Shown: positions 1 through 11,100 of the stretch, in pieces
Numbering within the stretch: the first letter of the stretch is position 1
How the letters are laid out: each line of letters starts with the position of its first letter
Source of the DNA: Zygnema cylindricum
Taxonomy: Eukaryota > Streptophyta > Zygnematophyceae > Zygnematales > Zygnemataceae
DNA: 31,332 nucleotides
Reading direction: 5' to 3'
Assembly: GCA_037447655.1 (NCBI GenBank)
Contig: JBBHKE010003389.1
Span: forward strand, 1-31,332
The notes under the pieces: model-generated
Told to the model about the DNA's origin: nothing
Seen by the model: the letters and a program-made list of their open reading frames with translations, nothing else
Databases searched by the model: none
Position numbers and translations under genes: made by a program

Positions 1-296
1 GAGAGAAAGGAAAGGGGAAAGAGAATGGAAGGAAAGAGGAGGGAGAAGAAGTAAAGGGGATGAGAGGAAGGAAAAAGGGAAGAAGAGCTGGGAAGAAAAA
101 GGAAAGGGAAAGGAAGGAGAGAGGAAGGAAGGAGGAAGGGAAGGAGGAAGGAAGGAGGAAGGGAAGGAGGAAGGAAGGAGGAAGGGAAGGAGGAAGGAAG
201 GAGGAAGGAGAGAGGCAGGAGAGGGGAAAGGAAGGGAAGGAGAGAGGGAAGAGAGAGGAAGGAATGAGGAAGTTGAGAGGAAGGGAATCTCTTTGA
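1..296. repeat. GA-rich polypurine satellite
   Basis: The plus strand is almost entirely A and G, with a loose 11-12 base period built from GGAAGGAGGAAGG-like words, clearest at 120-215. The 78-codon open frame across it encodes only Gly, Arg, Lys and Glu and is a by-product of the composition, not a gene. It is cut by the left window edge, so its full length is unknown. Confidence 0.9.
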
Positions 297-1279
297 AAAA
301 TTGTAGCGGTAGAAGAAAAAATGTTTTCAGAAATGGATCTTAGGGGGAGGGGATGGAGGAGTTTTGCGAAAATTCCGGAAGGGTTTATTCAACGAATGAA
401 GAAAAATCATTTAGGAAAATGAGTACCAGAATAGTTTTGGATAGTCCTCGATTATAGTTTTTTTTTTTTTTCTTTTTTTTTGTAGGACAGAAAAGCTGGT
501 GGCAAAGCTACTGGAAAGCCCGAAGGAATGTTTAACATCCATTAACATCATTTTTTTTTTTTTTTTTTTTTTGTATTTCCTCTTTTTGTTGGATGGTTTA
601 CTATGTTTTCTTTTCTCTCCTTTTTTTCTCTTTTTTTTTTCTCATTTTTTTTTCTTTTGTATGTCCTCTTTCTGTCAGATGAAAAATGCAAGCTTTCTTC
701 CCTTTGGTTTGCACATTTTCTCTTTATTTTTTTTATTTTTTTTGGATGTTTTTACTAATCGTGTTAATCATATTTAGCGTGGTCTCATATTCAATATATA
801 CTCCTTAGTATATTATTCATGTGATATTAAAAAAAGTGAAAATTTTAAAACAGATTTGTGATTACATATAAGAGAAAAATGATTAGCAACTTAATTACAG
901 AATTACAGAAGCTTGCTTGAAAAAGTGAGATGGTAAAATATTGAAGTACATGGAAACAAAATAAAGGAAGAAAGCGAAAATGGAAAATGTGAAATGTCAT
1001 TCAAAATCAAACGAGCCAAGAAACAAAAACATTGTAAGAATATTTTTTGAATTTTGCATTTTTTTTGGATTTGAAACTTGTTATTGTGAATGTCCCTTTG
1101 ATTTTTGAGAACATGAGCATTCTATAGTGAAGAATATCACACATCAAATAAATAGATAAACAGATAAACAAAAAAAAAGGCAAAAAAAGAGAAGTAAGCG
1201 AAATGCCAAAACTGATCGAGATTTCTCGATTTGAGTAGAATATAAGGAGAACTCGAACACATAATAAGTCTTGCAAGGT
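297..1279. other. Non-coding AT-rich spacer
   Basis: Nearly one kilobase without a convincing gene. It has several long T runs (455-482, 550-572, 600-655, 720-745). A pyrimidine tract ending in GTAG at 456-485 resembles a 3' splice site and is followed by about 55 bases of more balanced composition (486-540), which could be a terminal exon of a gene lying off the left edge. The short open frame there has no recognisable domain, so it is not called. Confidence 0.5.
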
Positions 1280-1440
1280 ATTTGATTGTTGCAACATTAT
1301 ATTGTTGTGATATTATATTGTCATAATTCTATTGTTACAAAATGCTATTGTTCCAAAATTTTATTGTTACAAAATCTTTTTATATTACAATACTTTATTA
1401 TTACAACAATGTATTCTTACGATTTTTTTTTACAATTGTT
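1280..1440. repeat. Degenerate ATTGTTACAAAAT repeat
   Basis: About eight imperfect copies of a TATTGTTACAAAAT-like word with 15-20 base spacing. It lies about 60 bases beyond the 3' end of the acetyltransferase gene. No coding potential or known element is recognised. Confidence 0.6.
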
Positions 1441-1501
1441 CAATTGAAGAAAATTCTCCTCATAGTTCAAGCCCTCGTTTCTTAACTAATCGATAACTAA
1501 G

Positions 1502-2989
1502 TCATAACTTATTGATAATTAAATGATAACTGATCGACAATTAATGGATAAGACCACGGAGGTGATAAGTTTCCATGGTTGTTTTGGCTCCGAGCTTCAC
1601 AAATTCATCACCGAGTTTTTCGTTGTCTTCAACAAAAAGAGATACATTCGAATTTTCCAATTGAAATAACCCACGAAGTGACATCAATATGTCCAAAGCA
1701 TTTACTACATCGATAACTTTAAAAGGATTGCAAACATTATACGTTGGTTGGTAACATAAAAACCCCGATAACGTTACTTTTTCCTCCGTTTCGTATCCAC
1801 TTTGACCTACTTGACGAGTCTCATCGTCAATCGAGGAGATGGAAACCTCGACCTCCGTATCTCCTATACTTCCCTTTCTTACGTCTTTTTCTCCTCCTTT
1901 TTTACCATCCTCTTCTCCTCTCTCTTTTCCATCCTTTTCTTCTCCTTCTTCTTGAGTTTGAAAAGTCAAAAGCTTCAAAAGAATTGAACCTTTGAGCGAC
2001 CGAAGGCGGTTAATTTGACCCAACGGCAAACTAAACTGAGTTTCTATGATGTTGTCGTCTTCAGGCAAAACTGAACTGCCTTTCCCATGTGTCCTCCTCA
2101 GTTCCCCAGAATAAGTGCTTTCTATAGTCGCCCATTCTAACTCAAATACTGTGGTCGGATACGCAATAGTCATTCCTACCCCTTTATATAATCGGAGAGC
2201 CGGTACGTTGTCAATAAAACAGTTTAAACGCCACTCTTTGCACCCACGTGTCCGAAGCTCATTGGACATAAATGCCATTAATGTTTTTCCGATGCCTTTC
2301 CCTCGATACCCTGAAAAGAAAAAAAAAAATTATTAAAAAAAAAAAAAAAAACATAAAAAATTTTAAATTTAAAAATCATTATGTTGAAACTGTTATGTGG
2401 AAAATTAGAATTTTCAAACAATTTATAACAATAAAAAAAAAAAAATGAAATTGAAAATCGTTAGGTCAAAATAAAAAAAAAAAAAAAAAAAAAAATCAGT
2501 TCTTTCTCTGTTTCTCAACTCTGTTTCGAATGCAGTTCCAGTTTCAGTTCCAGTTTCAGTTCCAGTTTCAGTTTCAGTTTCAGTTCTCCCCTCGCCCATC
2601 GTCCCTCTCCCTTCCTCTTCCTCTCCCCTCCTCCCATGCCCCCCCCCCTCTCTCTCTCTCTCCCTCTCTCTCCCTCTCCCCCTTCCCACCCCCCCCCCCC
2701 CCCCCCCACCTTCCTTGACCGCCACAATCCTCAAATACGCCACACTCCCCAGTACCTCCACGAAGACATATCCGACCCTGTCCGTACACTCGTCCGTACG
2801 ATTGTCCGTACACATCTCCGCATCTTTGTCCGTATATCCGACAAGAACATAGCTGTGAGGTGCCACGTCAGCAAGCCACTGTTCCTCGTGCAGGGGCGGT
2901 CTGGGAAGGCGCAAACTGTCATAAAAGGTGACGTAAGCAGCGTAGTCATCCGCACGTGCGGGCCGAAGAGAGAATCCCTGCGCTGCCAT
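1502..2989 (-). CDS. GNAT-family N-acetyltransferase, two exons
   Basis: Exon 1 is 2989-2710 and exon 2 is 2310 down to TGA at 1504-1502. The junction is phase 1: donor AAG GAA G|GTGGG and acceptor TTTTCAG|GGTATC. Joining restores the acetyl-CoA pyrophosphate-binding motif A, VAVKEGYRGKGIGKTLMAF, at about residues 88-107; RGKGIG fits the family pattern R/Q-x-x-G-x-G/A and is decisive for the assignment. It is followed by CFIDNVPALRLYKGVGM, the usual motif B helix (N..A..LY...G). An E/K/G-rich low-complexity linker then leads to a second, degenerate GNAT-like half (LFVEDNEKLGDEFVKLGA), so this may be a tandem-domain enzyme. The acceptor substrate cannot be told. A TAA at 1543-1541 would end a 349-residue protein under the standard code; if TAA is glutamine the protein ends 13 codons later at the TGA (362 residues). 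The start is the first ATG, eight residues before the typical FSLRPARADDY beta-1 strand. It is divergent from the disulfide isomerase gene. Confidence 0.85.
2311..2709 (-). repeat. Acetyltransferase intron made of simple repeats
   Basis: The single intron is nearly all low complexity. In sense orientation it opens with GT followed by a 19-base G run (C run at 2689-2707), then GA-rich microsatellite (2590-2688), then a 6/12-base repeat of the AACTGGAACTGAAACTG type (2526-2584), then A-runs and T-runs before the acceptor. Open frames on both strands across it (Gly/Arg, Ser/Pro or Phe/Gln-rich) are artefacts of composition. Confidence 0.85.
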
Positions 2990-3712
2990 TGGCTGGGCAA
3001 CCGACGCTCGATGCTTTTTGAAAAAGGATAAAATAAAATATTTTCGATGCTGGAAGACGCCGTGGACCGCTATTACAGTGCACCGGGTATCGCTATTAGG
3101 GTTAATATGTTTTTTTTAGTGTTGTGTATCGGTAAAATAATTATCTGTCCGGAGTACTTTCTGTCCGGTAAACTGACCGGAAAATTTACAGGAAATGTAC
3201 GGTTTTATACGGGAAATGTACGGGCTTTGACGAAAAAATACGTTGCACTTTGTAGTACTTTCTGGCCGGTTAACTGAACAGCAATTTTAAGGGAACGTAC
3301 GGCATTGTACCGACAAACTGATGATCATGGAACGGGAAAAGGACAGCGGACACAAAGTACAACGGACGCAAAAGAACATTCTGCGCGCCGCCGGAATCGA
3401 ACGGACGACTTTCAATGAGAAAATACGACCGGACGGCCAGCGTGAGCGCCGGCATTCCGGAATGGCTCTTTTGGCGACAAAGCCATGGCGTCGGATGTGA
3501 AACGTACATCGTTTTAACTGGAGCCGTACTATAGTTGTACATATCTTCTGCCGGCTACTGTACTTTCAGCTTGTACAAATGATCTGATTGGTAGGCACCT
3601 CAGTAGATAGGGGTTGTGAGTAGGGCGCGTCGAGGGAATAACACGTCCAGTTGAGTGAACTGGCCGTACATTTATCTGTACGGAACGTACTTATATCGCC
3701 AATAGTTATCAA

Positions 3713-3775
3713 TATCGGTGTTATCGCCAATAATAACCAATAAATATCGGTTATTTATTGGCGATAACACCGATA
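3713..3775. repeat. Perfect 21-bp inverted repeat (hairpin)
   Basis: Arms 3713-3733 and 3755-3775 are exact reverse complements (TATCGGTGTTATCGCCAATAA). The 21-base spacer continues the stem imperfectly (ATAACC / GGTTAT), leaving a loop of about ten bases. It lies in the outer inverted-repeat element, upstream of the inner one. The region 3695-3845 is also full of short TATCGG/CCGATA words. Confidence 0.9.
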
Positions 3776-3848
3776 ACGATATATCGATTATCGGCTACCC
3801 GAAAAATGGCCCATATCGGTTATCGGAAAATCCTTACCGATACACAAC

Positions 3849-4396
3849 ACTATACCGCGAATCGTTATTAGTGTCAAAGTCACTAATTTGGGTTCTTAAA
3901 ATTTTGATTTTTTTCCTCAAAAAGGATACATGACCTTAGTTTTTCCTTGACGTTAATTAAGGTACCGTACAAAATAGCATAAAGCCCGAAAGTACACTAA
4001 AATTTAAATAGTGTGGTGTACGGTCTATGTCAGACCGTACATAACTGTACCTTTTCAAGTGAAAATTTACAAAAAATGAATTAAATCAGACAAGTACGCA
4101 TAGGAACGTGCGCTCAAAAAAACGTGATTAGTTTGACACGTAAATTATTATAGCATGTACGGATGTTTTAAATTCGCGAGGGCGTACGATTTCCAATATT
4201 TTGTACGGATACATATATTAATGTATATAATCGTACGGCAAATATTCCATTTTTGTTGTTCCCAAATTAGCATAAACGCCGAAATTAGAATACACCTTTT
4301 TTTTGAAAAAAATCAAATTCTTAATTAGCATCAATTACGGTAAATTTTCTTCAACACTATTTAAACTTTGACACTAATAACGATTCGCGGTGTAGT
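3849..4396. mobile_element. Inner MITE-like element with 32-bp inverted ends
   Basis: The left end ACTATACCGCGAATCGTTAT... (3849-3880) and the reverse complement of 4365-4396 agree at 31 of 32 positions. The element is 548 bases long with no coding frame, the usual form of a miniature inverted-repeat transposable element. TA dinucleotides flank the CCGCGAATCG core at both ends, consistent with but not proof of a TA target duplication. The core CGAATCGTTATTAGTGT resembles the outer element's ends and those at 19557-19764. Confidence 0.8.
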
Positions 4397-4596
4397 TTTT
4401 TAGTCAGTTAAAACATCTTTTCTCCGTACACACTTGTCGAATTATGGATCTGACGGTCACGATTGAAAGTTAACATTCTCCGCTTTCGATTGGCGGTCTC
4501 AAATTGAAAATTGGACAAGTGTGTACGGGAAAAATATGTTTTAAGTGGCTAAAAGAACATTAACAGTTTAACACTAATAGCGAGTCACGGTGCAGC

Positions 4597-5080
4597 GTAT
4601 ATTTTTTTCGAAATAAAATCTTCTTTCTATGAATGTCTGAAATTTGTTTCGGTCGTCGAACGTGCCTTTGTCGTATTTATGATCCGACGGTTGCGATGTA
4701 AATGGATCTGTTTCTTTTTTTTCTTTTTTTTCGGTTGACGGTCGCCAAATGAAAGTTGGACAAAATTTTGCACTGAGAAATCTAAAACACAGTGTACTGT
4801 ACCGTACTGCGTATGTTTCAAAGAGTGCGGATGTTTCATACGGATGCCGCACGAAACTATCATACCGTGCGGAAATTCCTCAAACGTTCTATGTACGGAC
4901 TTGGCAGGTAATCATGGCACGTGCGAATTTAGGTCCAGGTTCAGTTGCGTTGCAGACCGTACGTTACGGAATTGTACTATATATATCGTACAATTGTATG
5001 GTGACAATGTACCTTAAAACTTAAAACTTTTTAAAAAGTACAATCCAAATAACTTTCCGTATGTTGCGCTTTTAGTGTTA
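4597..5080. other. Divergent intergenic spacer, no gene
   Basis: No protein-like frame is seen. GTAC and CGTAC words are dense, as in the adjacent element, and a further TIR-like word (TTTTAGTGTTACAAACCCTAATACCGC at about 5070-5096, reverse orientation, partly shared with the left end at 3088-3125) hints that mobile-element sequence continues up to the promoter of the disulfide isomerase gene. Confidence 0.4.
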
Positions 5081-5087
5081 CAAACCC

Positions 5088-5142
5088 TAATACCGCAAAC
5101 CCTAAAAACAAACCCTTAAAACAAACCCTAAAATTATCTATT
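5088..5142 (+). promoter_or_regulatory. Telobox-like AAACCCTA cluster
   Basis: Four AAACCCTA/AAACCCTTA-type words occur within 55 bases, ending 17 bases before the start codon of the disulfide isomerase. AAACCCTA is the telo-box known from plant promoters near transcription starts, and also matches the TTTAGGG telomere repeat of plants and many green algae. A role in transcription is inference from position. Confidence 0.5.
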
Positions 5143-5158
5143 TATTCTTTGAAAGACG

Positions 5159-8100
5159 ATGCCTCCTCCTGGTGCCAAACTCCTTCCTTCTTCTTCTTCT
5201 TTTGTCCTTTCTGTCATCATTTTTGTCGTTTTGTCCTCGTTTTTTATTTGCCACGCGTCACATCCCGGGAATAGTAATGATTTGGAGTCGAAGGATCTAC
5301 GGCCGACCGGCAGGGTTTATGAGCTAACGGACAAAACCCTAACGGAAATTACGGAGAAGTTTCCGTTCGTGTTGGTGGGTTTCTACGCTCCGTGGTGCGA
5401 GCACTGCAAAAAGCTTGACGGCGAGGTGAGAGGTGTGACGTCAGCAACAACGTCTAGGGGCTGTTTTAGGGTTTTTTTAGGGTTAATTCTGGAACCCGGA
5501 AAATCCGGAAACTCTTTTAGAGGTTTTTTTAGGGTTTGGAGAAAATTAAAAAAAAAATCCACGGGTTTTTTTTTTTGGGATGGGGAAGGGGGTGGGGGGG
5601 AATAAGGGTATAATATTAACCACATGTATTTGGTTCCGAATATTTTGCGCCATAAGTTGTAAAATAGTGTTGAAAACATTTTTTAAAGTGGCCACAATTC
5701 GGGACATCAATAATCTTTAATTAGTATAATTGATACTAATTCCACTTTTATCTCAAGAATCTCTTTAGACTAGTAGCAGTAAATAGTGTACATTGCCATC
5801 GCTGCTAGAGTTAGTGTATTATTAGCGTTTACACTTTATTTGAATAGACTGCAAAATAATTTTTTTTGCCACGTGGCTTATTATGGGCCACTTCAAGAAT
5901 ATCCAAAAGTTAGTCATTAATTCCAGTAGCAATGGGCAGTGTAGTTGTCTATTGCATTTCCCCTCTCCTTCTTCCCTCTCCCTTCTCTCCTTTCTTCTCT
6001 GCCTTGCCCCTGCTAATTTGGTAGAAAGTGTAAAGGGTTTTTGTTAGATTGACAATGTGGGTAAATTGGCAAGAAGTTGTTGTTGGGAATGTGGAAAAGG
6101 TTATACAAAGGATTTTGAAGGGTATTTTAAAAATTGCATTTGTTTGTGTGTAATTATGGGCTGTAGAAAGGACATTTTAGTTTGTTCTTTTTGATTTTAT
6201 TCTCTTTATTTTTTTTCTTTTTGATTTGATTTTATTTTATTTTTATTTTATTCTTTTTTTTTTAGCAAGTCAATGTCATGGAGAATATATGAGAAATATT
6301 AACCTGCAACTACGAAAGTGTAATTGCGGGTTTTTTTTTATGAGACAATAAGGAGAATGTGTGAAGGGTAGAAACCTTTGAGGGTGTTTGTTTAAAGGGC
6401 TTAAAGGATTACAAAAAAAAATTGAGACTTGCGTAATAAACGTCCAAATGATTGGAAGAGAGAGTGAAATTGATCATTAAAATGGAATTATTAAACACGA
6501 AAGTGGAGATCTCCCTCTCCCTCTCCCTCTCCCTCTCCCCCCCTCCCTCTCCCCCTCCCCCTCCCCCCTCCCCCTCCCCCTCCCCCTCCCCCTCCCCCCT
6601 CCCCCCTCCCCCTCCCCCTCCCCCTCCCCCTCCCTCGCCCTCTCCTTCTCCCTCTCCCTCTCTGTCTCTCCCTCTCTCTCCCCTCCCCCTTTTTCATATA
6701 TATCTCTTGTCCTTGTTTTTTTTCCTTTATGCCCTTCAGCTTGACCTGGCGGCTTCTCTTCTCGCCTCTCAAGTTCCTCCGGTGGCCATTGGAAAACTGA
6801 ATATTGAGAAGTTCCCAACCATTGCATCGAAATATAAAATAAAGTGAGTCTTTTTGTCCACAAATTCGTTTTTTATTTTTTCCGTTTTTTTCTGTTTGTT
6901 TTGTTTGTATTTTCTCCTATTACAAGGTCGTTTCAATTTTGGATAGTGAGAAGTTCTTGACCATTGCATCGAAATATTAAGTAAAGTGGGTCTTTTGTCC
7001 ACAAGTTTGTTTTTTTTTTTCTTTTTTTTTCCATCATTTATTCCATTATTTTTTCGTTTATTTTTTACTTCTTTAAATCACAATGCCGTTTCAACTCCCA
7101 ATATTGAGAAGTTCCCAACAATTGCATCAAAGTACAAAATAAAGTAAGTCCATGTCTGCAAGTTTTTTTTTTGTTTCTAATTTTTCAGATTATAATATCT
7201 CTCCAACGCTTAACCATCAACTATCTCTTCCCTGTCCTCTCCCATCGCGAACTTCTAAGTCTCTTTTTTTAGGGTTTTTTTCTCCGACTATTAAACCTCC
7301 AGTTCTCTCCCTCCTTCCAAAATTCTTGTTTTCGTGAGACTTCCTTCTCCAATTTCTCCTTCATTTCTCCTTTCTCCTCCATTTTTTTTCTTGTTGCTAT
7401 CTTTCAAACACCTCGGAGTTTAAATTCCTCGTGAACAACAAAAACTGTATCCCTTAAATTTTGTGAAAGTTTTTTGTGAATCTTTGTTGAAACCCTTTAA
7501 AAATCTTATCCAGAACCTAAACTTCCCATTGTGAAAATTTTCATGCGGCCGCTGCAATGCACACATAAAAAAAAAAAAAAAAAGTAGTGAAGACTGTATC
7601 CCACGGAATTCGTCTTAAAAAACCGCGATTTCTTTCTACATTCGTACGAAATCCTTCAAACGTAGTTTTTATGTTGTGTTCTTTTCATCTTTCTTAAAAT
7701 CCTCGGTAAATAATTCACATTTTTTCCTCCCTCTTCTTTTTTCCTTTCTCTTATTTTTCCTCTCTCTTTTTTTTTGGCCTCTTCCACAGTAAATTCCCCA
7801 GTTTGTTTCTCTTTTCCAATGGAGATCCGGAGGCCTATAAAGGGCCTCAGGAAGCTTCCTCCATGGCTGCCTTTCTGCAGCGCCAGCTGGCGCCTTTAAT
7901 AGCTGTCCTACCCTCTGAGTAAGCCATGGATGAGTTTATAAAGATACACCAAGGAGGGCCTTTGGGCCTCTTTCTCGGTGAGGAAAAAGGAAGTTTCTTG
8001 AGGGTTTTCAGGGTGGTTTTTTTTTGGGAGAGAGAGGGAAGAGGGAGAGGGAGAGGGAAGAGGGAGAGGGAGGAGGGAAATGTTAATTAAAAAAAGTTAA

Positions 8101-11100
8101 TTAATTTAAAACACGTCCTTTTTACTTTCACACATTAATAATTTACAGAAAATCACAAATTTCACGACATTATAGATCAGTTTCCTCAATCTACTTACAA
8201 ACTTTACTCGGTTTCTCGACCCTAATTTTTTTTTTTTTGTTTTTATTTCTTTTGTCTCCCAGGCTTAGGTTTAGAGCCGATGGACCTCCAAAAAGTTGCA
8301 GAAAATTATATGAATAAAGCCTAGTTTGCGGTATACCCAAAAGTGACAGATGAGCTTATGTATAAATATGATTATGACAAGGGACCAGCTCTTATTGCCA
8401 TTTTTGGAAGAGGACAACAAGAGATCTTTTATGGACCATTTGACCAAGGTAAGTTTCACACACTTTTTGTGAGATTGGAAAGGGAGAGGGAGAGGGAGAG
8501 GGAGAGGGAGATGGAGCGAGATGGAGGGAGAGGAGGGTAGGGAGGGAAGGGAGGGAGAGAGGGAGGGAGGGAGAGGGAGGGAGGAGAGGGGAGGGAGAGG
8601 GAGGAGAGGGAGAGGGCGAGGGAGAGGGAGGAGAGGGAGAGGGAGAGGGAGGAGAGGGAGGGAGAGGGAGGTAAGTTTCGTACTCTTTTGTGAAGCTGGG
8701 CAGGGAGATTTTGTATCACGATAAAGTATTTCACGAGATATTAGTTCAATCCAGAGATGTGCGATAAGTAACGCCATAAAGTACAAGGTAATGTATTTTT
8801 AAGTACAAGGTGCAGCTAATACATGGTACAAAAAGTACTCTATGTGAAAAACTAAGATTGACCCGTCCACTTAAACATGATAATGACCCAAGAAATCCTT
8901 GACCGTCTTTGGAAATTAGACAGTAAAGACTATAGGTGCTTTATGAAGTTTTTTTTTTTGCACGTTTCTGGTTTTCCCATGGTGGCTTTATCGAATATCG
9001 CTCTTGATACAGAAACGTATAAAATATCAAATATTTAGGGGCAAATAAAGACTAGAGATTCATATCGTATTAGTTGCAAAAGGCGATAATCAGCAATAAG
9101 GATATTTATCAATTCTCAGTTGTTTCAGAGTCCCTTTTCTTTTATTGGTACGGTATAGTACAAAAGGTACTAAAAGAACCGTACTTGGTGATCGATGATG
9201 TTTGTCTGTATGTGTATTTATAATATTGTAAGGTAATATGTGTAATAGGTTTTGCTTCTCGTAACCTGATTTTGCAGGTTCACTAAATTTGTCTCTTTTG
9301 CCAGCTGCATTGATTTTTGGCATAGGAACTTGAAAAAAATACATCATAGTCACGTATTTTGTGGTGCATTGTTTTTGTTAAATTAGCTTTTGCTTTTCTG
9401 TTCAAATTTATCGTCGATAAAGTTTGAAAATGTATATATCGGGCCCATAATCTATTGTCGGGCACCCAATATTAACGATTATCGGAAGTTTGTCTTTGAT
9501 ATGAATCCAAATAAAGATCTTGTGTCAGTTATTAAGAAATTCTCCTCTATTTAAATCACCACTAGAGGCGAGGGATTGGGCAGATATTGAAAAGATTTGT
9601 GATTTGAGTGAAACCATTGATTTTACTTCAACCAGAATTAAGTCAAATGAAGATTGAATAAAAGGAAATTCAACTTTACAAGGGAGGATAATAGAAATAA
9701 GAACAAGTGACTTTAAGATATTTCACTCTATGACTGGAAGAAATTGGAAAAAACTGGAAACTAGTTTTGCCATTAGGGAAAGAAGTACAATGGTACAAAG
9801 ATACAAAAAAAGTACAATAGTACAAGAATACACTGATCAAAAGTACACAGTACAAACAAGGTACAATAGTACAAGAATACACTGATCAAAAGTACACAGT
9901 ACAAACAAGGTACTTCGTTTGTGTCATCTTCTTACAGGTTCCGATCTTGAGACTTTTGTCCATCTCAACTACCTCCCACCTGTAATGATTCTCAATGAAG
10001 CGACTTATCCCAAAATTACTTCAAGTGGACGTCCCATTGTCCTCATTATCGCCAATTTCGATAATCAAGCTCCTCTTTCTCTCTCTCTCGACGCCCCTCG
10101 ACCCGCCGATGTCGACTCTCCAGCTGGCGAGGCAGTACGGTACACACGGAGGTGAGAATCGTACTTTTTTGGAGAGTATCCTCCCCTCCCCGTTCCCTCT
10201 CCCTCTCCCTCTCCTCCTCCCTTCCCCATTCCCTCTCCCTCTCCTTTGTCGTTCCGTCGCTCTCTCCCTCTCCTCCTTTTCCCGTTCCTCTCTCCTCCCT
10301 TCCCGTTCCCTCTCCCACTCCCACTCCTCCGTCCCTCGTTCCCTCACCCTCTCCCTCTCCTCCTCTCCTTCGTTCCTTCTCCTTCTCCCTCTCGTCCTCC
10401 CTCCTCCGTTCCCCCTCTCCTCCTCCCGTCGCCGTTCCCTCTCCCTCTCCTCCTCCCTCCCACTTTCCCTCCCCCTCTCCCTCTCCTCTCTCCGTTCTCT
10501 CCCTCTCCTCCTCTCTCCTCCGTTCCCTCTCCCTATCCCTCTCCTCCTCCCTCCACCGTTCCCTCGCCCTCTCCCTCTCCTCCTCCCTCTCTACCTTGTT
10601 TTTTTTTTCCTTCAAGATGTAAACCTGTGGCTCGGCGACATCGAAACTATCTTTTCGCCTATGTGGACGCATCAAAATATTCGTCTTTTCTCTCTCCGTT
10701 TGGATTATCGCAAGAAACGCCGCTGCCCACTATACTGGTCTGGAACGGAGGAACTCAGTTCTATGAGGTCAGTTCTCTTTCTCTCTATCTCTCCCTCTCC
10801 CTCTCCCTCTCCCCCTCTTTCTCTCCCTCTCCCTCTCCCTCCCCCCTTCCCCTCCTCCCCCCCTCCCCCTCGCCTCAATTCTCTCTCTCTCTCTCTCTCC
10901 CTCCCTCTCTCCCTCTCCCTCTCTCTCCCCCCCCCCCCCCCTCCCCCTCGCCCTGCCCTCCCCCTCCCTCTCCCCCTCCCTCTCCCTCTCCCTCTCCACC
11001 TCCCCCTCCCCCTCCCCTGCCTCTCCTTCAACCTCTTCCTCTCTCCCCCTCTCCTTCTCTTTCCTTCTCTTCTCTCTCTTTATTTTTTTCTTTTTTTTTC

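Larger units (their letters stand above)
3079..4594. mobile_element. Outer terminal-inverted-repeat element (MITE-like)
   Basis: The ends form an inverted pair: TGCACCGGGTATCGCTATTA... at 3079 and its reverse complement ending at 4594, matching at about 23 of 27 positions. The interior has no transposase frame and is notably rich in GTAC/GTACGG words. A second inverted pair lies inside it (3849-4396), so elements of one family seem to be nested. No clear target-site duplication is seen. This is the length of a large non-autonomous DNA transposon. The assignment rests on the inverted ends and on related sequence at 16671-17176. Confidence 0.6.

Noticed and set aside
486-540. Possible terminal exon after a long pyrimidine tract
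   Set aside because: The acceptor looks good, but neither frame resembles a known protein and no partner exon could be found to the left.
6477-6863. 128-codon Gly/Arg-rich frame on the minus strand
   Set aside because: Antisense of the intron 1 satellite and isomerase exon 2.
7101-7165. Alternative (mutually exclusive) exon 2 from the third junction copy
   Set aside because: The coding frame and donor are intact, but no acceptor AG with a pyrimidine tract precedes it, so it is treated as a degenerate duplicate.
10046-10675. 209-codon Arg/Glu-rich frame on the minus strand
   Set aside because: It is the antisense of a polypyrimidine satellite; the composition alone keeps it open.
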